Positions 15,584 to 21,749 of a stretch of DNA of 21,749 bases are shown piece after piece; the first letter of the stretch is position 1, and each line of letters starts with the position of its first letter. The translations under genes and the position numbers were made by a program. The DNA is from JACOXT01 sp964372855 (GTDB taxonomy: Bacteria; Patescibacteriota; Microgenomatia; Levybacterales; UBA12049): the NCBI GenBank assembly GCA_964372855.1, contig CAYJRY010000018.1:1-21749 (forward strand), given 5' to 3'. The notes under the pieces were generated by a model. It saw only the letters and a list, made by a program, of their open reading frames with translations. It was not told the origin of the DNA and did not search any database.

Positions 15584-17254
15584 ATGAGATTTATTTATTC
15601 ACGCTTTCGAAGTGATTTCATAACTAAATGTATCTTCGTTGTCCTTCTTTTTTTATTCTCAGTAACTATTAGATTGTGGCATCTTAATGATATGGGAAGA
15701 ACTTGGGACGAAAATGCACAAGTAGAGCTTGGACATAAGTTCATTCAATTGATGCAAAAGAGAGATTTTACTAACTCTTTTTGGTTTAAAGCAGTTGATA
15801 ATCCTCCGCTGGGTCGTTATCTTTATGGAGTAGTTGGAATAGGTGATATTAAACACATTGATCATACCGGCAAACCTATTTATAAGTATGACTATACATT
15901 TAGCAGATTGCTTTCTATATTGTTTTCATCATTAAGTGTGGCAGTTATTCTTTTATTAGGCTGGGAGTTTCTTAACAGATTTATTGGGATAACAGCAGGA
16001 ATTATTCTATCTATTCTTCCCTTTTTTATTGGACTTTCGCAGCTCTCAACAATGGAAAGTATGATTATGTTCTTTTTTACCGTTACTACCTACCTTTTTA
16101 TGAAATTCTTAAAAAAACCATCATTAAAACTTCTTATTTTTACTGGGATATTGTTAGGTCTTTCAATTCTAACTAAGTATACCAATTTATTATTAGTACC
16201 ACTTTTGATTTTAGTATATACAATATGGAAAGTACATGGAATAAAAAAACAAAAAGAAGAATCGGGATTTCGAATTTTTTTAATATTATTTTTGGTAGCA
16301 TCCTTAACAGTATTTTTATTGTGGCCAATGCCTTGGTTTCACTTAAAAGACGTTCTTGCTTATACATATCAGACTCGGGTATTAAATGTACAATATTCTA
16401 TTCCAGAAGTTTTTTTTGGAAAATTACTTTTAGTGCCAAAAGCGTACTATCTTGTTATGTTTCTTATAACTACTCCAGAAATTATTTTAATATTATTTAT
16501 CCTTGGACTAATTATAATCTCAAGAGAAATACAATTACATATTAAGATAAGGAGCTATAAAATTTCCTTAATCACAAAAGCACAGTCATTTTTTCTACTC
16601 AACAAAAAAACTTTAGTTACAAAAACTTCTTTGGGATTACAAACATGGGTTTTACTGACATTATTTATCTGGTTTACTATACCTTTTTTACAATCATTTT
16701 ATAATTTGCGCCAGCATGGTATTCGCTATATTATAGAAATCTATGCGCCTTTAGCCTTAATAAGTGGAATTGGTTTATATTTTTTAAATATAAAAATATT
16801 AACTAATTTATGGAAAAGGGTTATTTTTTATTCGATAGTTTTTTTGTTATTGCTTATTCCTCTTGTTCGTATAAGTCCTTATTACCTTGATTACTTTAAT
16901 ATTCTTGTGGGTGGTCCAAAAAATGTTTATGATAAGCGTTTATTTCAGTTAGGTTGGTGGGGGCAAGGAGTAAAAGAAGCAGTAATGTGGGTAGATAAAA
17001 ACGCTAAGTGTCATCATAAAGTTGGTCTTGCGGTTGTGCCATCCCATGTAATTCCAAATTTTACCTGCGTGAAAGGTGAGGAATTTAATTATAGCAATTC
17101 TTATGATTATGTTATCGTCAGTCATTTTAATGTCATTAGAGAAGGATTTGATGACACCACGATAAAACAAAAGTATGTACCCATTTACCATGTAGATGCA
17201 AATGGTGCATATTTAGTAACAGTCTATGCTAAACGAATACATAATCAAAAATGA
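15584..17254 (+). CDS. GT39/PMT_2-family membrane glycosyltransferase
   Basis: A 556-residue GT-C enzyme, the clearest PMT-type one here. After the first helix the external loop carries RTWDENAQVELG, with the DE pair typical of PMT and ArnT proteins. About 40 residues later comes DNPPLGRYLYG, the counterpart of the HPPL motif. Helices continue to about residue 435. The last external part begins YYLDYFNILVGGPKNVYD and GWWGQGVKEAVMWVDKNA, as in many bacterial GT39-like proteins. It should transfer a sugar from a polyprenyl-phosphate donor to a glycan or protein outside the membrane. The frame is open back to TTG 15575, overlapping the previous gene by 8 nt. I prefer ATG 15584, which follows that stop after one base. 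Donor and acceptor unknown. Confidence 0.85.
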   Translation: MRFIYSRFRSDFITKCIFVVLLFLFSVTIRLWHLNDMGRTWDENAQVELGHKFIQLMQKRDFTNSFWFKAVDNPPLGRYLYGVVGIGDIKHIDHTGKPIYKYDYTFSRLLSILFSSLSVAVILLLGWEFLNRFIGITAGIILSILPFFIGLSQLSTMESMIMFFFTVTTYLFMKFLKKPSLKLLIFTGILLGLSILTKYTNLLLVPLLILVYTIWKVHGIKKQKEESGFRIFLILFLVASLTVFLLWPMPWFHLKDVLAYTYQTRVLNVQYSIPEVFFGKLLLVPKAYYLVMFLITTPEIILILFILGLIIISREIQLHIKIRSYKISLITKAQSFFLLNKKTLVTKTSLGLQTWVLLTLFIWFTIPFLQSFYNLRQHGIRYIIEIYAPLALISGIGLYFLNIKILTNLWKRVIFYSIVFLLLLIPLVRISPYYLDYFNILVGGPKNVYDKRLFQLGWWGQGVKEAVMWVDKNAKCHHKVGLAVVPSHVIPNFTCVKGEEFNYSNSYDYVIVSHFNVIREGFDDTTIKQKYVPIYHVDANGAYLVTVYAKRIHNQK

Positions 17255-17267
17255 GAAGAATTCCTAT

Positions 17268-18482
17268 ATGCGAGATACAGTAAAAGGTGTTTTTTGGATT
17301 ACAATTCTTCGAATTATTACAAGAATTATAGCGTATGGTAAACTAATAGTTTTTGCCAGAATTTTATCTCCTCTTGAGTTTGGGCTCTTTGGTGTATCTG
17401 CTTTAGCCCTTGCCTTTTTAGAAACCATTACAGAAACAGGAATAAATGTTGTCTTGGTGCAAGATAATAAAAACATAAAACAATCGCTAAGCTCTGCTTG
17501 GCTTATTTCGATTCTTCGAGGAGTTGTTATTACCACTATTCTCTTATTGTTTTCTCCTTCTATTGCTACTTTTTTTAATTCTCCAGCATCTTATGGATTA
17601 ATACAAGCAATTAGTATTGTTCCTTTTTTACGCGGTTTTATCAACCCTGCAGTTGTAATATTTCAAAAAGAGCTTCAGTTTAAAAAAGAATTTTGGTTTC
17701 GGCTCACAATTTTTTGTGTCGATTCGGTAGTATCATTGGTAAGCATTTTAATAACACAAGAAGTTATAAGTTTGGTATATGGACTTATAGCTGGAGTTAT
17801 TGTAGAAGTAATGCTGTCATATATTGTAATAAAAGAATATCCAACTATATCGTTTGAGAGAAAGCAAGTTTCGCATGTATTTCATAGAGGCAAATGGGTA
17901 ACATTAACTGGAGTTTTTAATTATTTATTTCAAAACGGTGACAAAATTGTTGTAGGAAAGTTATTAGGAACTGCTTCCCTTGGTCTTTATCAAATGGCAT
18001 ATAATATCTCAATTATTCCCATTACCGAAATAGCAGATGTGTTTTCAAAAGTATCATTTCCACTCTATACAAAAATTTCTTCTGATCCAAATCTCCTTAA
18101 GCAAACATTTAAGAATAATTTTATAGCAATTTCACTTTTAAGTGTCCTATTTGGGTCATTTTTATTTATTTTTGCAGACTTATTAATTCATCTTACTTTA
18201 GGAGAAAAATGGGTTGGTATAATACCAGTACTTCGTGTATTATCGATTTTTGGAATAATTAGAGCTATAGAAAGTATACCTTTTTCATTTTTTTTAGCAT
18301 TTAGAAAGCAAGAATATATAACTCTAATAACGCTTGTAAGTATATTTGGTTTTTTAATATCCATTTTACCTTTTGTGATGGCATTTGGAATTGTAGGAGC
18401 TGCGCTTTCTGCAACCTTTGGCTCAATAATTTCTTTACCTTTTGTTTGGTATTACACAAAAAAAATATTAAAAAATATATAA
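17268..18482 (+). CDS. Second Wzx-type polysaccharide flippase
   Basis: A 404-residue hydrophobic protein with the flippase N-terminus: MRDTVKGVFWITILRI, then FARILSPLEFGLFGV and the ETGINVVLVQD stretch. Family members often have 450-500 residues; this one ends soon after a helix with WYYTKKILKNI, so one or two C-terminal helices may be lacking compared with the flippase at 8268-9758. I chose ATG 17268, 13 nt after the previous stop and preceded at a suitable distance by GAGAAG, one of the few Shine-Dalgarno-like stretches in the window. An ATG at 17226 inside the previous gene is possible. It closes the five-gene unit that begins at 11558. Its last 15 nt overlap the end of the convergent YfhO-type gene. 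Confidence 0.87.
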   Translation: MRDTVKGVFWITILRIITRIIAYGKLIVFARILSPLEFGLFGVSALALAFLETITETGINVVLVQDNKNIKQSLSSAWLISILRGVVITTILLLFSPSIATFFNSPASYGLIQAISIVPFLRGFINPAVVIFQKELQFKKEFWFRLTIFCVDSVVSLVSILITQEVISLVYGLIAGVIVEVMLSYIVIKEYPTISFERKQVSHVFHRGKWVTLTGVFNYLFQNGDKIVVGKLLGTASLGLYQMAYNISIIPITEIADVFSKVSFPLYTKISSDPNLLKQTFKNNFIAISLLSVLFGSFLFIFADLLIHLTLGEKWVGIIPVLRVLSIFGIIRAIESIPFSFFLAFRKQEYITLITLVSIFGFLISILPFVMAFGIVGAALSATFGSIISLPFVWYYTKKILKNI

Positions 18483-20825
18483 TTTATTGCGTTTTGATCT
18501 GTACAATTTTAATAAAAAAAATCCCAAAATTAATAGTACTGAAATCATAGTAATATATCTTCCATAAATAAAAGAATTTGGCTTATATAAAAAAGTTATA
18601 TTACTTTCTCCCTTCTTGAGATATATGGATCTAAAGAGATAATTTACTTTATATATTTCTGTCTCTTTTTCGTTTACGTAAGCCTTCCAACCCGGGTACC
18701 AGATTTCGGACAGTACCAAATATCCAGAATTTTCCAAATTCGTCGTGATAGTAATTTTATCAGGAGAATATGAGTTCAGAGGAATAGGCCTAAAAGACAT
18801 TTGATTCTTTAAGGGAAATTTTGTAGCTTTTTCAAACAACAATAATTCTTTATAGTTAAAATTAGGCTCACTAATCCTATTTAATATTTTATGCCTATCA
18901 GGCATAACAACCCCATTGCCTACCATATATGCTCGTGGAAGATAATCTGATAGTTTATAAATATAATAAGAGTCTTTATAAAATAATTTTAAACCTTGGA
19001 TATCTAAGGGGAATTTGGATATTATGTATTTTGTATTTAGCAATTTTAAAATAGTCAAATTATTAACTGAATAAAATTGAAAAAATGATTCATACTTAGA
19101 TTCTTCATGAGATCCTGCTTTCCATAGAAAATCTCTGTAATCTTTAAGGTAAATAGCATCATATCCTGTCAGTGATTGAATAAAGTTGCGCGGTAAAGAG
19201 AAAATGAATCTTCCAGATAGATCAAACACTCTAAAAATTTCGTTGTTTTCTTTAAATATAGAAATGTCTGAAGGATTATTAAATACATCTTTTGAATTTT
19301 TTGTATCATAAAATTTAGAACCAAATAAAAAAAGATTAGTAATAATGAGTGAGATAACTAATGATTTTGAAATTAAAAAATTTATTTTTTTATAGATTAA
19401 AAAAATTATAACTATAGAAATTGCAAGTAAAATGATAAGATAATAAAAATCGTATAAGGTTAGATTGAATAAAATTCTATGATTAAAGCCAACGGCATAA
19501 CTGTTTTTAAGAACATACTTTTCATAATAAAAAAACGAATTTTTATTCGTTAGTATAAATATAAATAAAGAAATTAAAATACTTAGGCCAATTGTCAATA
19601 CTAACATCAACTTTTTTAACATAAAGTTTATTTTTCTGCCTAAATTATTTGAGTAAATATATTGAACTCCGATTCCAGCAAGTACTGAAACAGAAAACGC
19701 ATAAACAAAAAGAAATCTCGCAGGAACTCTAAATAAATTAAAGCCAGGGATGTAGTTATAAAAAATTTTATAAAGAAGCGAATAACTTCCAAATGAAAAA
19801 AATAAAGAAAAAAGGACAAGAGCAAATAGCGTGATTATATATTTGTTTTTAAATATAAAGCATAATGATATAAATGTTAAGAGTAATGGAAATAATCCAA
19901 TATATCCATTAAGTTCCCAAAAATTACCTTTACCCCAATATGTAGAAGTTAATGGTGATCCAAAAAAATGTGGAAGTATAAAAGATATAAGTTGTTTTGG
20001 AGGAAGTGAAAAAGAAGAGGCAAAGCTAAAGTCAACCCCATTCATCCTTGTAGATAATTTTGAGAATTCATAGCTTGGTAATAATTGAATAGCTGAAAGA
20101 GCAAGACCTACAAAAAGCGATATAAGGGGAACGAAAATAATTTTAAATATTTGAAATTTGTTACGATTTTGTAAGTAATCTAAAAATAACCTTAAAATAA
20201 AATATATGCATGAACTAGTATATCCATATAAGGCTATTTGCGCATTTCCCGAAAGGAACATTAATGCAGTTGGAATTCCAGCAAATAACCCATAACGATA
20301 TCTACCAAACTGTATAGCAAGTTCAAAAAAGAGAAGCATTAAAGGAAACCATACGATACCATCGACGATAAATATATGTCCTGGATAAAGTTTCAATACG
20401 ATTGTTCCGCTATATTCAAAACATATTGCAGCAATAATACTACTAAACCTATTTAATTTTATGGTCCTGCAATATAAATAAGTAAACAGTCCAATAAGAA
20501 AGAAATTCAATACAAAAATATATCCAAAAATTAATTCAATAGGAAAAATTAAATAAAGAACATTTATTGGGTAAAACATTGCTGATTGACCACTTCCAAC
20601 AAATGTGGATCCGGAAAACAAATAAGGATTCCAAAGCGGAATTTTGTTGGAATTCTGAAAACTTTTGACGAAAAAATTTTTCCATGCTGAATAAATTCCA
20701 AGATCGGTGGCAGGATATAACATATGGGTGGGATTTAAAAAAATTTTGTAAAAAAACAAAAAAGTCAAAACAAATATAAAAACAATAGGTATAAAATTAT
20801 CCCAAGAAATCCATTTCAACCTCAT
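18468..20825 (-). CDS. YfhO-family membrane protein (GT-C-like)
   Basis: A 785-residue polytopic protein. After the first helix come YPATDLG (37-43), PLWNPYLFSG (63-72) and GQSAMFYPIN (79-88), the hallmarks of the YfhO family. The C-terminus has SEIWYPGWKAYVNEKE, the soluble beta-type domain near the end of such proteins, followed by a last helix and a basic tail. In Firmicutes, YfhO-type proteins are known to act in glycosylation of teichoic acids, taking the sugar from a polyprenyl-phosphate carrier outside the membrane. A like role on a surface glycan is inferred here. D41 is a candidate catalytic acid. It follows the methyltransferase gene at 20845-21498 after 19 nt with no Shine-Dalgarno sequence. 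Its end overlaps the convergent flippase gene by 15 nt. Confidence 0.86.
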   Translation of the reverse strand: MRLKWISWDNFIPIVFIFVLTFLFFYKIFLNPTHMLYPATDLGIYSAWKNFFVKSFQNSNKIPLWNPYLFSGSTFVGSGQSAMFYPINVLYLIFPIELIFGYIFVLNFFLIGLFTYLYCRTIKLNRFSSIIAAICFEYSGTIVLKLYPGHIFIVDGIVWFPLMLLFFELAIQFGRYRYGLFAGIPTALMFLSGNAQIALYGYTSSCIYFILRLFLDYLQNRNKFQIFKIIFVPLISLFVGLALSAIQLLPSYEFSKLSTRMNGVDFSFASSFSLPPKQLISFILPHFFGSPLTSTYWGKGNFWELNGYIGLFPLLLTFISLCFIFKNKYIITLFALVLFSLFFSFGSYSLLYKIFYNYIPGFNLFRVPARFLFVYAFSVSVLAGIGVQYIYSNNLGRKINFMLKKLMLVLTIGLSILISLFIFILTNKNSFFYYEKYVLKNSYAVGFNHRILFNLTLYDFYYLIILLAISIVIIFLIYKKINFLISKSLVISLIITNLFLFGSKFYDTKNSKDVFNNPSDISIFKENNEIFRVFDLSGRFIFSLPRNFIQSLTGYDAIYLKDYRDFLWKAGSHEESKYESFFQFYSVNNLTILKLLNTKYIISKFPLDIQGLKLFYKDSYYIYKLSDYLPRAYMVGNGVVMPDRHKILNRISEPNFNYKELLLFEKATKFPLKNQMSFRPIPLNSYSPDKITITTNLENSGYLVLSEIWYPGWKAYVNEKETEIYKVNYLFRSIYLKKGESNITFLYKPNSFIYGRYITMISVLLILGFFLLKLYRSKRNKLYIF

Positions 20826-20844
20826 AAAGTATTATTTTTTAACG

Positions 20845-21498
20845 TTAGCTTCTTTTTGCAAGAATCAAAAGAAGCATTCCAAAGAGAATAAATTTTCTTA
20901 TTTCAATTGAGAACCCATTGCTTATAAGTAAATTTTCTAATTTTTTGTTTCTAAATTTTTGGATATGAGTGTGTTTCCATACTCGGCCAGGCCCAAGCTT
21001 GGACCAAAAAAACCAAATAAAGCGAAAAATAAGATTTTCTGAGGGAACCATAACTAAAAGATATCCATTTCTTTTGATAACTCTACTTATTTCGTTTATA
21101 ACTATTTGAGGATTCTCTATATGTTCTAAAACCTCAAAGCATGTAACAAGATCAAAAACCTTTTTTTTAAATGATAAATTTTCTGCTCTAGATATTTTAA
21201 ACTTTATATTTGGATAGGTTTTTTTTGCAAATGAAATTGCCTCTTTTGAAATATCTATTCCGTAAATCTTGGAATTTGGAAAATTTTTCGCAATATGATT
21301 TGTAAATATCCCACCATGACAACCTATATCCAATATATTTCTTACTCTTTTAATTTTTAACAATCTTTCTGCCTCCCTAAATCTTCTTATATGCCAAAAT
21401 CTTTGTAGGAAATTTTTTTCGATCGATTTATTATAATAATCACCTGGGACCTCTTGATGTAAATTTTCTAAATCATGGGTTGATATACTTTTACTCAT
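20845..21498 (-). CDS. Class I SAM-dependent methyltransferase
   Basis: A 217-residue protein with SAM motif DIGCHGG (57-63), acidic YGIDIS (79-84), and CFEVLEHIENP (120-130). An N-terminal part with VPGDYYNKSIEKNFLQRFWH precedes the SAM core. The Rossmann core is complete, though the C-terminal part is short (MVPSENLIF, then a hydrophobic FILFGMLLLILAKRS end). The C-terminus could touch the membrane. It is the first gene of a two-gene unit with the YfhO-type gene 19 nt downstream, so it may modify the glycan or carrier-linked sugar that the latter handles. The acceptor is not evident. ATG 21498 lies 13 nt from the last base of a perfect -10 box; the ATG at 21505 is out of frame and quickly ends. 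Confidence 0.85.
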   Translation of the reverse strand: MSKSISTHDLENLHQEVPGDYYNKSIEKNFLQRFWHIRRFREAERLLKIKRVRNILDIGCHGGIFTNHIAKNFPNSKIYGIDISKEAISFAKKTYPNIKFKISRAENLSFKKKVFDLVTCFEVLEHIENPQIVINEISRVIKRNGYLLVMVPSENLIFRFIWFFWSKLGPGRVWKHTHIQKFRNKKLENLLISNGFSIEIRKFILFGMLLLILAKRS

Positions 21499-21510
21499 TA
21501 CTCATTACAT

Positions 21511-21516
21511 ATTATA
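21511..21516 (-). promoter_or_regulatory. -10 box for the methyltransferase/YfhO unit
   Basis: On the minus strand TATAAT (21516-21511), its last base 13 nt from ATG 21498, leaving a leader of about 6 nt. No convincing -35 box at 16-18 nt. Confidence 0.5.
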
Positions 21517-21542
21517 CTAAATGCAAAAATACAGTTTATTTT

Positions 21543-21551
21543 TGTTACAAT
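21543..21551 (+). promoter_or_regulatory. Extended -10 promoter for the GT2 gene at the right edge
   Basis: TGTTACAAT is a TGn-extended -10 box; its last base is 12 nt from ATG 21563, giving a leader of about 5 nt. No good -35 box, as is usual for extended -10 promoters. Confidence 0.5.
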
Positions 21552-21562
21552 AAGTAGTAAGA

Positions 21563-21749
21563 ATGGATACAAAAATAACTGCAGTTGTTATTGTCAAAAA
21601 CGAAGAAAAAAATATCAAAGATTGTCTTGAATCTTTGAAATGGTGTAATGAAATTATATTGATAGATGATAATTCTACTGACAAAACAATTGAAACTGCC
21701 AGAAAGTATAACGTAAAAATCTATAAAAAAACTCTCGAAGATTTCTCGA
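21563..21749 (+). CDS. GT2-family glycosyltransferase, N-terminal fragment (cut by window edge)
   Basis: Sixty-two codons are present before the window ends. They read ITAVVIVKNEEKNIKDCLES, then WCNEIILIDDNSTDKT, which is the first beta-alpha-beta unit and nucleotide-binding DD of GT2 enzymes. The KNEE and WC(D/N)EI forms resemble WaaE-like (LPS core) glycosyltransferases of about 250 residues. The enzyme would act at the cytoplasmic face with a nucleotide sugar. ATG 21563 is the first start after the -10 box at 21543-21551. It is divergent from the methyltransferase/YfhO unit with 64 bp between the starts. The DXD and acceptor parts lie outside the window. Confidence 0.85.
   Translation, partial: MDTKITAVVIVKNEEKNIKDCLESLKWCNEIILIDDNSTDKTIETARKYNVKIYKKTLEDFS

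Noticed and set aside
17264..17536. Minus-strand open frame opposite the second flippase
   Set aside because: No recognisable protein features, and the plus-strand flippase explains the sequence fully.
1..21749. TGA read as glycine (code 25), tRNA genes, CRISPR arrays or insertion sequences
   Set aside because: Several genes end in TGA at overlaps with the next start, so it is a stop. No cloverleaf, spaced repeats, transposase or inverted-repeat ends were seen.

Overview
The window is a strongly A+T-rich bacterial segment almost completely filled with genes for building, modifying and exporting a cell-surface glycan. I see no rRNA, tRNA, mobile element or CRISPR array. TGA is used as a normal stop at the end of several genes, so the code is standard and the TGA-recoded Gracilibacteria/Absconditabacteria are excluded. 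The very low G+C, scarcity of Shine-Dalgarno sequences, start codons placed directly after -10 boxes and the many GT-C-type membrane glycosyltransferases suggest a Patescibacteria (CPR) genome, perhaps Microgenomates. That placement is an inference from gene style, not from a marker gene.

Layout, left to right. (1) Minus strand, 1-1962: a C-methyltransferase and, overlapping it downstream, an RmlD-like 4-ketoreductase that runs off the left edge. (2) Plus strand, 2018-5858: a 77-aa two-helix membrane protein and two GT-C-like membrane proteins, all with overlapping genes. (3) Minus, 5855-7066: a second, divergent member of the C-methyltransferase superfamily. (4) Plus, 7139-10729: a GT4 glycosyltransferase, a Wzx-type flippase and a GT2 glycosyltransferase. 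(5) Minus, 10770-11519: a class I methyltransferase. (6) Plus, 11558-18482: a GT2/GT-C fusion, a 151-aa one-helix protein with an extracytoplasmic domain, two more GT-C-like proteins and a second flippase. (7) Minus, 18468-21498: a class I methyltransferase followed by a YfhO-type membrane protein. (8) Plus, 21563 to the right edge: the first part of another GT2 glycosyltransferase.

How the parts may work together (inference): the C-methyltransferase and ketoreductase would make a branched-chain deoxysugar nucleotide. The GT4 and GT2 enzymes would use nucleotide sugars at the cytoplasmic face to build a lipid-linked oligosaccharide. The flippases would move it outward. Up to six GT-C-like membrane proteins would then add sugars from polyprenyl-phosphate donors, or polymerise, outside. 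No polyprenyl-phosphate sugar synthase, recognisable Wzy or Wzz, or priming transferase is visible here.

Most notable are: (a) the GT2/GT-C single-chain fusion; (b) a possibly split GT-C whose soluble tail is encoded by the preceding overlapping gene; (c) the two C-methyltransferase paralogues, one with and one without the full catalytic set; and (d) four compact divergent promoter regions (38-72 bp) in which all eight gene starts lie only 7-14 nt from the last base of a -10 box, implying leaderless or nearly leaderless mRNAs. Convergent genes overlap at their stops or lie 40 bp apart, and I see no intrinsic terminator between them.
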